Of a stretch of DNA of 64,000 nucleotides, positions 35,284-43,539 are shown piece by piece. A program made the translations under genes and the position numbers. Below the pieces are notes generated by a model. The model was not told where the DNA came from and ran no database searches. It saw nothing but the letters and a program-made list of their open reading frames with translations. This DNA is from Dactylosporangium vinaceum (GTDB lineage: Bacteria > Actinomycetota > Actinomycetes > Mycobacteriales > Micromonosporaceae): the NCBI RefSeq assembly GCF_019904175.1, contig NZ_CP061913.1, forward strand, positions 9,610,001-9,674,000. Reading direction: 5' to 3'. Position 1 is the first letter of the stretch, and the number at the start of each line of letters is the position of its first letter.

Positions 35284-35895
35284 TTATGCCGCCCCTGGGC
35301 CAGGCAGCAGACTTCCCACCACCCGGCGCAGGACGGCCGTGGCGCCGGCCACATCGAGGTGCAGCTCGTCGCGCCACATCGACCAGCCGGCGAACGTGGT
35401 GGCGACCGTCAGCGCGTCGAGCAGCTCGGCGCGGGCCGGTCCCGCCGCGGTCAGCTCCTCGGCGAAGAGGGTCTGCAGCTCCTCGCGGGCGAAGTCGAGG
35501 TACCACATCCGGTTCTTGCGCAGTTGCTCGGAGAACGGCTCCCGGATCCGAGCGGCCCGCGCCGCCGGGGCGATGAGCTCGAGCAGACGGGCCCGCTGGG
35601 TGCAGTAGCGCTCGATGCGCTCCTCCCGCGGCAGGTCCGGCGGCACCGGGACGAAGTCGGCCCGCATCCGCTCCATGAGCCGCTCACCGGCCGCCGCGAA
35701 CAGCCCTTCCATGTCCTTGAAGTTGGTCCAGAGGGCACGCAGCGACACCCCGGCCCGCTCGGCGATCCGCTCCGCCGTCGGCCGCAGCTCGCCCTCCTCC
35801 AGGAGCGCGAAGTGCGCATCGGTGATCGCCCGGCGGGTCCGCTCGGCCCGTAAGGTGCGCCCGTCCACCCGTGCCCGAACTCCCGCATCGTTCAT
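35284..35895 (-). CDS. TetR-family transcription regulator
   Basis: A 203-residue repressor: TetR HTH at about residues 20-62 (RRAITDAHFALLEEGE, AERIAERAGVSLRALWTNFKD) and a helical ligand-binding C-terminus. The start at 35895 gives the normal TetR N-terminus, while the open frame extending upstream is unrelated. It is divergent from the pentapeptide-repeat gene with about 45 bp between, so it may regulate that gene or itself. The ligand is unknown. Confidence 0.85.
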   Translation of the reverse strand: MNDAGVRARVDGRTLRAERTRRAITDAHFALLEEGELRPTAERIAERAGVSLRALWTNFKDMEGLFAAAGERLMERMRADFVPVPPDLPREERIERYCTQRARLLELIAPAARAARIREPFSEQLRKNRMWYLDFAREELQTLFAEELTAAGPARAELLDALTVATTFAGWSMWRDELHLDVAGATAVLRRVVGSLLPGPGAA

Positions 35896-35938
35896 GACCT
35901 GACAGCCTACGTGCCATGCGCTCGGGTCACCCTTTACG

Positions 35939-36616
35939 GTGAGGGGCGTGGCAGCGCGCAGCGTGCACGACATCGAGATCGAGCTACCCGTCTTCGACCC
36001 CGGCGAGCTCGAGCCGGTCAGTGCGCCCTGGGGTGGCAACCTCAACGAGGCCCACGTCCAGACCGGCCGCGCGATCCGCAGCAGCCTCATCGACGCCCGG
36101 CTGCGCCGCTCTCTCCTGGAGAACCTCGACCTCAACGGGGCGATCTGGGAGGACGTGACGATCAGCGGCTGCCGGTTCGAGAAGGTCGACTTCACCGCGG
36201 CCCGCCTCACCGGGCTGACCCTCGACCGGGTGCACTTCGTCAACTGCAAGCTGACGTGGGCCAATCTGGCCGAGTCCCGCCTGTCGGACGTGCTGTTCGA
36301 GGGCTGCCGGCTCGACGGGGCCTCGCTCGACGAGGTCAACACCACCGGCCCGACCGGGTTCGTCGGCTGCGTGCTCGTCAACACCAACCTGCGCGACTGC
36401 GTCCTGCCCTACGCGGCGATGCAGGGCTGCCGGCTGCGCCAGATGTCGTTCGAGAGCTGCGACCTGCGCGGGGCCGACCTGCGCGGCAACCAGCTCTCGG
36501 AGGTCAGCGGGATGACGAGCCTGCGCGGGGTCACCATCGAGCCCGCGCAGCTGCCCGGGCTCACCGACGCGGTGATGCGGGACCTCGGCGTGATCGTGCG
36601 CGGCCCGAAGGGTTGA
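35939..36616 (+). CDS. pentapeptide-repeat protein
   Basis: A 225-residue protein built largely of A(D/N)LxX-like pentapeptide repeats from about residue 45 to 185 (LLENLDLNGAIWEDVTISGC, ANLAESRLSDVLFEGCRLDG, CDLRGADLRGNQLSE), which fold as a right-handed beta helix. Such proteins may mimic DNA and protect gyrase, but most have no known role. The start is ambiguous: GTG at 35939 or GTG at 35948. It runs tail-to-tail into the STAS gene with a 56-bp 3' overlap. Confidence 0.82.
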   Translation: MRGVAARSVHDIEIELPVFDPGELEPVSAPWGGNLNEAHVQTGRAIRSSLIDARLRRSLLENLDLNGAIWEDVTISGCRFEKVDFTAARLTGLTLDRVHFVNCKLTWANLAESRLSDVLFEGCRLDGASLDEVNTTGPTGFVGCVLVNTNLRDCVLPYAAMQGCRLRQMSFESCDLRGADLRGNQLSEVSGMTSLRGVTIEPAQLPGLTDAVMRDLGVIVRGPKG

Positions 36617-37055
36617 CGGTCTTCGGGTTGACCCGCCAGCGCGGGCGCTTCTGCGGGAACGTCCGGTGGCCGTCGCCCTCCAGCGGGAGCGGCGGCGCGT
36701 CGACGCAGACGGCCGGGGGCAGCAGCCCCGGGCCGACCAGGTCGCGGGGGTCCGCGTCCAGGGCGCCCTCGACGGTCGCGAACGCGGCGATGTCACTCAT
36801 GCCGGCCGCGACGCTGAGCCAGGACCGGATCGCCGGCGAGGGCGCGGCCAGGCGCAGCTCCCCACCCCGCGACCGGGCCATGTCGGCCACGTCCACCAGC
36901 AGCTGCGCGCCTGTCGTGTCGCACACCGTCACCTGGGACACGTCCAGCACCAGCCGGGGCTCGTCGGCGACCAGCAGGCCGGCGAGCACCGGCTCGATGC
37001 TCGCCACGGTCCCTTCAATCAGCAGCCCGTGCAGGGCCAGCACGACCGCACTCAT
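36561..37055 (-). CDS. STAS-domain protein (anti-sigma antagonist type)
   Basis: A 164-residue protein with an N-terminal STAS domain (LLIEGTVASIEPVLAGLL, LVLDVSQVTVCDTTGAQLLVDVA). The usual phospho-acceptor motif DSSG reads DTTG here, so Thr could be phosphorylated. The last 60 residues are a basic extension without a recognised fold. STAS proteins bind anti-sigma kinases to release sigma factors; no such kinase lies nearby. The 3' end overlaps the convergent pentapeptide gene. Confidence 0.8.
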   Translation of the reverse strand: MSAVVLALHGLLIEGTVASIEPVLAGLLVADEPRLVLDVSQVTVCDTTGAQLLVDVADMARSRGGELRLAAPSPAIRSWLSVAAGMSDIAAFATVEGALDADPRDLVGPGLLPPAVCVDAPPLPLEGDGHRTFPQKRPRWRVNPKTVNPSGRARSRRGPASPRR

Positions 37056-37123
37056 CGCAGTGACGGTACCGACCCCGCTCCCCCGGTGTCAGGGGCCGGG
37101 TGGATGACCCCTCGTGGGGCCGT

Positions 37124-37690
37124 TCAGCCCGCCGGGGGTCGACGGACGCCGATAATTACCCCCGTACCGTGGGCCAGTTCCACCGCCACCAGGCCGGGGT
37201 CGGCGAGCAGCGCCCGGCGCACGCCGTCCTGCTTCACCCGGAAATCCTCCGGCCATCCCTCGACCGGGGTCATATCGTCGACGATGAGGGTCCCCCGGGG
37301 GTTGAGATTCGCGAGGGTACGGTCGAGCCCCTCGGTCTTCCCCCCGGACGCATCGGCGAAGATCAGGTCGAAGCCCTCGCCCGGCGTCTCCAGATAGTCG
37401 AGCGCATCGTTGACCTTGAACTCCACGAACGCCGGCCACTGCCCGCTCCTGGCGATGGCCGCGGTGGCCTCGTCCGACTCGATCGAGGTGACGCTGACAT
37501 CGGTGCGGGGCAGCAGGCCGCTGACGATCCAGGCGGTGCCGACCCCGACGCCGGTACCGATCTCGAGCACTCGGGCCCGGCTGGGCAGCCCGGCCGCCAG
37601 CGTGGCGAGCAGCCGCCCGACCGCAGGGTCGCAGGACCGCCCGAAATTGTTGGCGGTTGCCCGGGCATAGGCGGAATCGACGATGTTCAC
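37124..37690 (-). CDS. class I O-methyltransferase
   Basis: A 188-residue SAM-dependent methyltransferase of the catechol/caffeoyl-CoA O-methyltransferase type. It has SAM motif VLEIGTGVGVGTAWI, acidic SIESDE, FDLIFADASGGKTE (metal or catalytic Asp) and GTLIVDDMTPVE. The GTG at 37690 (VNIVDSAYARAT) is chosen, since longer starts add Arg-rich junk. Soluble, substrate unknown. It is divergent from the lipoprotein gene. Confidence 0.85.
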   Translation of the reverse strand: MNIVDSAYARATANNFGRSCDPAVGRLLATLAAGLPSRARVLEIGTGVGVGTAWIVSGLLPRTDVSVTSIESDEATAAIARSGQWPAFVEFKVNDALDYLETPGEGFDLIFADASGGKTEGLDRTLANLNPRGTLIVDDMTPVEGWPEDFRVKQDGVRRALLADPGLVAVELAHGTGVIIGVRRPPAG

Positions 37691-37773
37691 GGCGGCGACC
37701 CTATCGTCCCGGCGGCTTCCCGGGCGGCGCCCCTGTCGAAGATCGTCGCGCTTCGCGTGCAAAGCTGTGCCCC

Positions 37774-38484
37774 GTGAAGTCACTGCCCATTCGCGTCCTC
37801 ACGCCCGCCACCGCCGCGCTCCTGCTGGCCCTCGGTGCCTGCGGCTCACCGTCCGCCGCGCCCGACAAGCCCGCCAAGGACGGGCCGGGGCAGACGGCCA
37901 CGAACTCGTTCGAGGTGAAGGACGACGTGAGCGTCGTCGAGGTCGACAGCGAGGGCGGCACGATCACGGTCAAGGCCGGCGCCGGGGCCACCATCAAGGT
38001 GACGGAGACGGCGGCCTTCAAGAGCGACAAGCCGGGCCGCAAGCAGAAGCTCGAGGGCGGCGAGCTCATCCTCGGGTCGGGCGGCTGCCCGAAGAACGAC
38101 TGCTCGATCTCGTACGTGGTCGAGATGCCCTCCACGCTCACCGCCCGCCTGGACAGCTCCGGCGGCCGCATCGAGCTCACGGGGCTGACCGGGCTTATCG
38201 ACGTACAGTCCGACGGCGGCGCGGTGACGGGCGACGCCCTGGCCCCGCCGGAGTTCCAGGCCCGCACGGGCGGCGGCCCGGTCGACGTCAAGGTCACCCA
38301 GGCTCCCGACCGCATCGACATCGACAGCGGCGGCGGCAACGTCAACCTGCGCCTGACCAAGGACGGCTACGCGCTGACGGCCGACCTGGACGGCGGCAAC
38401 CAGTCCGGCACCATCAAGCAGGACGCCGGCTCCAGCCACAAGGTCAAGATCGCCACCGGCGGCGGCAGCCTGGCTTTCGTCTAG
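37774..38484 (+). CDS. DUF4097-like lipoprotein
   Basis: A 236-residue predicted lipoprotein: basic start, hydrophobic segment and lipobox LGAC (Cys about 24), followed by a Ser/Pro/Lys-rich linker. The rest is a right-handed beta repeat with regular SGG/DGG/GGG turns (VDSEGGTITVKAG, LDSSGGRIELTG, IDSGGGNVNLRLT), as in DUF4097 adhesin-like proteins. Starts at GTG. Located on the outer face of the membrane; function unknown. Confidence 0.82.
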   Translation: MKSLPIRVLTPATAALLLALGACGSPSAAPDKPAKDGPGQTATNSFEVKDDVSVVEVDSEGGTITVKAGAGATIKVTETAAFKSDKPGRKQKLEGGELILGSGGCPKNDCSISYVVEMPSTLTARLDSSGGRIELTGLTGLIDVQSDGGAVTGDALAPPEFQARTGGGPVDVKVTQAPDRIDIDSGGGNVNLRLTKDGYALTADLDGGNQSGTIKQDAGSSHKVKIATGGGSLAFV

Positions 38485-38498
38485 CTTCCATCGGCGGT

Positions 38499-39713
38499 TC
38501 AGTCGGTGAGGGCGCTGTAGACGAGTTGGCGCAGCTGGGGGCGCAGCGGGTAGGTGCTGGACGGGATCAGCTGGGTGTAGAACGCGACGGTCAGGCGCTC
38601 CACCGGGTCGATCCAGAAGGCGGTGCTCGCGGCGCCGCCCCAGTAGTACGTGCCCGGGGTGCTGTAGACGCGGGACGGGGCCGGGTCGCGCACCACGGCG
38701 AAGCCCAGGCCGAAGCCGATGCCCTCGAATGAGGTCTCGGCGAAGCCGCCGGTCTGCAGCCGGTCCAGGTCGACGCCGCCCGGCAGGTGGTTGCGGGTCA
38801 TGAAGGCGACCGTCCGCGGGGCCAGGAGGCCGTCGCCGCGGCGCAGGAGCATGGTCATGAACTTCTGGTAGTCGGCGGCGGTCGAGATCAGGCCGCCGCC
38901 GCCCGCCGGGGCCGCCGGCTCCGCGAACGCGGCCTTGCCCAGGGCGTCGAAGCGGACCCGGCCGCCGGTCGGGGTGGGGGCGTACAGCGCGGCCAGCCGT
39001 TGCTCGTCCGGCGCCACCGACCAGGTCGTGTCGGTCATCCCCAGGGGCTCCAGGATGCGGGTGCGCACGAACTCCGGGAACGCGACGCCGGCCACCACCT
39101 CGATCAGGCGGCCCAGCACGTCGGTGCTGACGCCGTAGCCCCAGCCCCGGCCCGGCTGGAAGAGCAGGGGCAGGGCGGCGAAGTCGCGGCAGACCTCGGC
39201 CAGGTCGGCGCCCGGCTTGACGCCCAGGTCGTAGCCGGCCTTGCGGTAGAGGGCGTCGACGACCGACGTGTGCAGGAAGCCGTAGGTGAGGCCCGAGGTG
39301 TGGGTGAGCAGGTGCCAGACCCGGATCGGCTCGATCGCCGGCACGGTGAATGGCGCGTTCGCCGAGCCCTTCTCGAACACCTGCATGTCACGGAACTCGG
39401 GCAGCCAGGTGCTTATCGGGTCGGTGAGCTCGAAGCGGCCCTCCTCCCACAGGATCATCGCGGCGACCGAGGTGATCGGCTTGGTCATCGAGTACAGGCG
39501 CCAGAGGGTGTCCGGCTCCACCGGCAGATCGGCCTCGGCGTCGCGCTTGCCGTAGACGCTGTGGTGCACCACGCGGCCGTCGCGCGCGATCGCCAGCTGC
39601 CAGCCGGCCAGGCGCCCGTCGTCGACGTATCGCGCGAAGTGGGCGTCCAGGCGGGCCAGCCGTCCGGCGTCGAAACCGGCCTGCTCGGGCGCCACTTCAC
39701 GATCAATGCTCAT
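38499..39713 (-). CDS. beta-lactamase-family serine hydrolase (EstB-like)
   Basis: A 404-residue penicillin-binding-fold hydrolase: catalytic SxxK at Ser75-Lys78 (YSMTK) and Tyr193 in the YxN-equivalent WGYGVS, plus HTSGLTYG and GGGGLIST. Family members are esterases or peptidases. No signal peptide, so a cytoplasmic esterase is likely. The ATG at 39713 (MSIDREVAPE) fits the family N-terminus better than 39749. Confidence 0.88.
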   Translation of the reverse strand: MSIDREVAPEQAGFDAGRLARLDAHFARYVDDGRLAGWQLAIARDGRVVHHSVYGKRDAEADLPVEPDTLWRLYSMTKPITSVAAMILWEEGRFELTDPISTWLPEFRDMQVFEKGSANAPFTVPAIEPIRVWHLLTHTSGLTYGFLHTSVVDALYRKAGYDLGVKPGADLAEVCRDFAALPLLFQPGRGWGYGVSTDVLGRLIEVVAGVAFPEFVRTRILEPLGMTDTTWSVAPDEQRLAALYAPTPTGGRVRFDALGKAAFAEPAAPAGGGGLISTAADYQKFMTMLLRRGDGLLAPRTVAFMTRNHLPGGVDLDRLQTGGFAETSFEGIGFGLGFAVVRDPAPSRVYSTPGTYYWGGAASTAFWIDPVERLTVAFYTQLIPSSTYPLRPQLRQLVYSALTD

Positions 39714-39783
39714 CAACGCACAGTAGATCTTCCGCAAACCGGCCGACAATAGTCGGCGCCGCCATGCCCCGGCCGGTCCTGGC

Positions 39784-40359
39784 TCAGGAAAGGGCCAGCT
39801 GCTCGGCGCCCTCCACGACCCGGTCGACGAAGCCGTATTCGCGTGCCTCGGGCGCGGTGAACCACCTGTCGCGGTCGGAGTCGATCCCGATCTGCTCGCT
39901 CGTCTGGCCCGTGTGCTCGGCGATCAGCCGCTGGATGGTCTGCTTGGTGAAGATCATCTGCTCGGCCTGGATGGCGATGTCGGCCGCGGTGCCGCCGATG
40001 CCGCCCGACGGCTGGTGCATCATCACGCGGGAGTGCGGCAGGGCGTAGCGCTTGCCCGGGGTGCCGGCGCTGAGCAGGAACTGGCCCATGGAGGCGGCCA
40101 TGCCCATGACCACGGTGGAGACGTCGTTCTTGATGAACCGCATGGTGTCGTAGATCGCCAGGCCGGCGTGCACGGCCCCGCCCGGCGAGTTGATCCAGAG
40201 GCTGATGTCCTTCTCGGAGTCCTCGGCGGCGAGCAGGATCAACTGCCCGCAGATGCGGTTGGCGCTCTCGTCGTTCACCTCGGTCCCGAGCACGATGATG
40301 CGCTTGCTGAGCAGTCGGTCGAAGACGGCGCTGTCGAACGGGATCTCGTTGTCGGCCAT
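39784..40359 (-). CDS. clpP: ClpP-type ATP-dependent protease proteolytic subunit
   Basis: A 191-residue ClpP with the full triad: Ser90 (GMAASMGQ), His115 (MMHQPSGG) and Asp164, the Ser-His and His-Asp spacings (25 and 49) matching E. coli ClpP. The N-terminal axial loop region is short. It stands alone, not beside clpX or a second clpP, so it is probably an additional paralogue; actinobacteria commonly carry several. Confidence 0.9.
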   Translation of the reverse strand: MADNEIPFDSAVFDRLLSKRIIVLGTEVNDESANRICGQLILLAAEDSEKDISLWINSPGGAVHAGLAIYDTMRFIKNDVSTVVMGMAASMGQFLLSAGTPGKRYALPHSRVMMHQPSGGIGGTAADIAIQAEQMIFTKQTIQRLIAEHTGQTSEQIGIDSDRDRWFTAPEAREYGFVDRVVEGAEQLALS

Positions 40360-40428
40360 GCCCCTGACGGTATGGCCTCGACCGCCCGGGCCGACCCCCT
40401 GTTCGCCGTGAGCGTGTTCGCTCAGAGC

Positions 40429-42312
40429 TCATCCCCCGGACGAGCGCAGCACCGGCCGCAGCGCGTCGAGCACGGCCGGGTCCTCGATCGTCGAGGGAAC
40501 CGGCTCCTCGCGCCCGTCGGCGATGCCCCGCATGGTCCGCCGCAGGATCTTCCCCGAGCGCGTCTTCGGCAACGCCGCCACCACCTGCACGCTGCGCAGC
40601 GACGCCACCGCCCCGATCCGGTCCCGCACGAGCTGCACCAGCTCCGCCGCGACAGTCGCCGGCGGGGTCGGGACCCCGGCCTTCAGCACCACGAAACCGC
40701 GCGGCACCTGCCCCTTGAGCTCGTCGCCGACCCCGATCACGGCGCACTCCGCGACCGCCGGGTGCGCGGCCAGCACCTCCTCCATGGCCCCCGTCGACAG
40801 GCGGTGCCCGGCGACGTTGATGACGTCGTCGGTGCGGCCCATCACGTAGAGGTAGCCGTCGTCGTCGAACCGGCCCCCGTCGCCGCTCAGGTAGTAGCCG
40901 GGGAACGCGGACAGGTACGACCTGACGAACCGCTCGTCGTCGCCCCACAGCGTGGGCAGGCAGCCGGGCGGCAGCGGCAGCTTGATGACGATCGCGCCGT
41001 CCGTCCCGGCCGCGGCGGGGCGACCGTCACCGGCGAGCACGCGGACGTCGAAGCCGGGGACGGGTACCGACGGGGATCCCGCTTTTGTGGGCAGCTGCTC
41101 CAGGCCCCGCGGGCTTGCGGCGATCGGCCAGCCCGTCTCGGTCTGCCACCAGTTGTCCACGACGGGCACCCCGAGCCGCTCCCCCGCCCACTCGTAGGTC
41201 TGCGGGTCGAGGCGCTCCCCCGCCAGGAACAGTGTCCGCAGCGACTTGAGCCGTTCGCGGTCGATGTGCGCCCCCTGCGGGTCCTCCTTGCGGATCGCCC
41301 GGATCGCGGTCGGCGCCGTGAACATGACGTTGACGCCGTGCTCGGCCACCACCCGCCAGAACGCGCCGGCGTCCGGGGTGCCGACGGGCTTGCCCTCGTA
41401 GAGCACCGTCGTCGCGCCGGCCAGCAGCGGGGCGTAGACGATGTAGGAGTGCCCGACGACCCACCCGACGTCGGAGGCGGCCCAGAAGACATCGCCGGGG
41501 CCGCAGTCGAAGATGTTCGCCATCGACCAGGTGAGCGCGACCGCGTGGCCGCCGTTGTCGCGCACGATGCCCTTGGGGCGCCCGGTGGTGCCGGAGGTGT
41601 AGAGGATGTACAGCGGGTCGGTCGCCGCCACCGGGACGCACGCCGTCCGCGGGGCCGCGGCCACGGCGTCGGCCCACGTGATGTCGCCGTCGCGCAGCTC
41701 GCCGGGGGCCTGCGGGCGCTGGAGGATCACGCAGCGCGAGGGCTTGTGGGCGGCCTCGTCGATCGCGGCGTCCAGCAGCGGCTTGTACGGCACCACCCGC
41801 GCCGCCTCGATCCCGCACGACGTCGCCACCACCACCTTGGGCTTGGCGTCGTCGATGCGGGCCGCGAGCTCCCGGGGCCCGAACCCGCCGAACACGACCG
41901 AGTGGACCGCACCGAGCCGGGCGCAGGCCAGCATGGCGACGACGGCCTCGGGCACCATCGCCATGTAGATGACGACCCGGTCCCCCTGCTGCACGCCGAG
42001 CGCCCGCAGTGCTCCGGCGAAGGTCGAGACCTCGTCGAGCAGTTCGCCGAAGGTGTACCGCTTCAGCGCGCCCGTCACCGCCGAGTCGTAGACGAGCGCG
42101 ATGTCGTCGCCGCGGCCCCGGTCGACGTGCCGATCGAGCGCGTTGTGACAGGTGTTGAGCTGCGCGTCAGGAAACCAGCGATAGAAGGGCGGGTTGTCGC
42201 GGTCCAGCACCCGGATGGGCATGCGCTCCCACTCGACACCGCCGGCCGCGTCCCGCCAGAACCACTCGGGGTCGTCGAGGCTCAGCTGGTACGTGTCTCG
42301 GTAGGCGCCCAT
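40429..42312 (-). CDS. prpE: acyl-CoA synthetase, propionyl/acetyl-CoA synthetase type
   Basis: A 627-residue AMP-forming ligase with the ACAS N-terminal domain (WFPDAQLNTCHNALDRHV), P-loop-like YTSGTTGRPKG, the WWQTETGWPI acyl pocket motif, core SGDGGRFDDDGYLYVMGRTDDVINVAGHRLST and catalytic Lys in KTRSGKILRR (also the acetylation site in relatives). The pocket and length suggest propionyl-CoA synthetase (PrpE) rather than acetyl-CoA synthetase, but that choice is tentative. It assimilates short-chain acids. Confidence 0.8.
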   Translation of the reverse strand: MGAYRDTYQLSLDDPEWFWRDAAGGVEWERMPIRVLDRDNPPFYRWFPDAQLNTCHNALDRHVDRGRGDDIALVYDSAVTGALKRYTFGELLDEVSTFAGALRALGVQQGDRVVIYMAMVPEAVVAMLACARLGAVHSVVFGGFGPRELAARIDDAKPKVVVATSCGIEAARVVPYKPLLDAAIDEAAHKPSRCVILQRPQAPGELRDGDITWADAVAAAPRTACVPVAATDPLYILYTSGTTGRPKGIVRDNGGHAVALTWSMANIFDCGPGDVFWAASDVGWVVGHSYIVYAPLLAGATTVLYEGKPVGTPDAGAFWRVVAEHGVNVMFTAPTAIRAIRKEDPQGAHIDRERLKSLRTLFLAGERLDPQTYEWAGERLGVPVVDNWWQTETGWPIAASPRGLEQLPTKAGSPSVPVPGFDVRVLAGDGRPAAAGTDGAIVIKLPLPPGCLPTLWGDDERFVRSYLSAFPGYYLSGDGGRFDDDGYLYVMGRTDDVINVAGHRLSTGAMEEVLAAHPAVAECAVIGVGDELKGQVPRGFVVLKAGVPTPPATVAAELVQLVRDRIGAVASLRSVQVVAALPKTRSGKILRRTMRGIADGREEPVPSTIEDPAVLDALRPVLRSSGG

Positions 42313-42344
42313 GCCTCCGATCCTGCTCTTTTTTCACAGAATTG

Positions 42345-42623
42345 CTACACCGGCGTATTTGCGCTGGCCAGCCCGGCCGGCGCGGCGGCGATCGCCTGCT
42401 GGATGGCGGCCACCAGCGCCAGGGCGGCCTCCTCGGTGAGCTCGACCGCGACCCGCGCCGAGGGCCCCTGGCCGGGGTTGGCGAAGTCGATGTTCACCGT
42501 GTGCCCGAACGGCGCCCGGTGCGGGTGGTCGACGTAGACCGACGCCTGCGTGAGGTCGAACCACCCCGCCGCGCCCTTGCCGGCCCCTTCGATGTCGACG
42601 GTCTGGGTCTCATAGGTGCACAT
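42345..42623 (-). CDS. DUF6295-like small protein
   Basis: A 92-residue soluble protein (MCTYETQTVDIEGAGKG, YVDHPHRAPFGHTVNIDF, ARVAVELTEEAALALVAAI), as I recall typical of DUF6295. Function unknown. A Cys at position 2 and two His (YVDHPHRAP) might bind metal. Located 5 bp after the dienelactone hydrolase stop on the same strand, and so likely co-transcribed. Confidence 0.7.
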   Translation of the reverse strand: MCTYETQTVDIEGAGKGAAGWFDLTQASVYVDHPHRAPFGHTVNIDFANPGQGPSARVAVELTEEAALALVAAIQQAIAAAPAGLASANTPV

Positions 42624-42628
42624 ACCGG

Positions 42629-43363
42629 TCAGCTCCCCAGGTGCTCGGCGAAGAAGGCGAAGATCCGCTGCCACCCGTCGACGGCGGCCTGCGGCCGGTA
42701 CGAGGGCCGGTCCACGGCGAAGAAGCCGTGCCCGGCACCCTCGTAGCTCTGGTACTCGAAGTGCTTGCCGTGCTCGGCCATGAGCTCGGCCAGCCGGGCC
42801 ACCTCGGCCGGTGCCGGGTACTTGTCGTCGTCGCCGAACAGCCCCAGCACCGGGCACCGCACGTCGGCCAGCCGGTCCTTGATCGAGGTCACCCGCAGCG
42901 GGAACCCGGTCGGCGGCGGCTCGAGCGCGAACGCTCCGTAGCAGTCCACGGCCGCGTCCAGCTCGACGGCGGTGGCGACGAGCAGCGCCTGCCGGCCGCC
43001 GGAGCAGTGCCCGATCACGCCGACCTTGCCCGCGGCGTTGTCCAGCCCGCGCAGTGCCGCCGCCGCGGTGGCCACGTCCCTGATGATCTGCTCGTCGGCG
43101 ATCCCGCCCTGCCCGCGCACGAAGGCGGACGCGTCGTCGGGCGAGGCGCCGGGCGCCTCCCGCCAGAACAGGTTGGGGCAGATCGCGGCGTACCCGTTGG
43201 CGGCGAACTTGCGCACCATCTCCTTGGTCGCCTCGTCGTACCCGGGCAGATGGTGGATGACCACCACCCCGGGCACCGGCCCGCCGTCGACCGGGCGCGC
43301 CTGATACGCCTGGATCTGCTCGTCGCCGATGAACACTGTCTCGGCCCGGATCGCGTCTGACAT
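42629..43363 (-). CDS. dienelactone hydrolase family protein
   Basis: A 244-residue alpha/beta hydrolase. It has nucleophile Cys120 in GHCSGG (Cys rather than Ser, as in dienelactone hydrolases), an acid in GLFGDDDKYP (about 178-180) and His212 in GAGHGFFAV. The reaction is hydrolysis of a lactone or ester, exact substrate unknown. The ATG at 43363 is family-like, while the longer frame is spurious. Lies upstream of the DUF6295-like gene in one unit. Confidence 0.88.
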   Translation of the reverse strand: MSDAIRAETVFIGDEQIQAYQARPVDGGPVPGVVVIHHLPGYDEATKEMVRKFAANGYAAICPNLFWREAPGASPDDASAFVRGQGGIADEQIIRDVATAAAALRGLDNAAGKVGVIGHCSGGRQALLVATAVELDAAVDCYGAFALEPPPTGFPLRVTSIKDRLADVRCPVLGLFGDDDKYPAPAEVARLAELMAEHGKHFEYQSYEGAGHGFFAVDRPSYRPQAAVDGWQRIFAFFAEHLGS

Positions 43364-43539
43364 GCGAAATCTCCGTTCGGTTTCCTTAGCCCGGCAAACA
43401 ATATCCCCACGCCCGGCGCATCGGCCGCGGCGGCGGGGGCGCCGCCGCGACGCGTTCGTGGCGGCGGAGGGGTTCGCCGGGCAGCCACCGGCCGGACCGG
43501 GCGTGGAGCAGGCCCGGCCCGGCGGGTGGGGCGTCCGGA

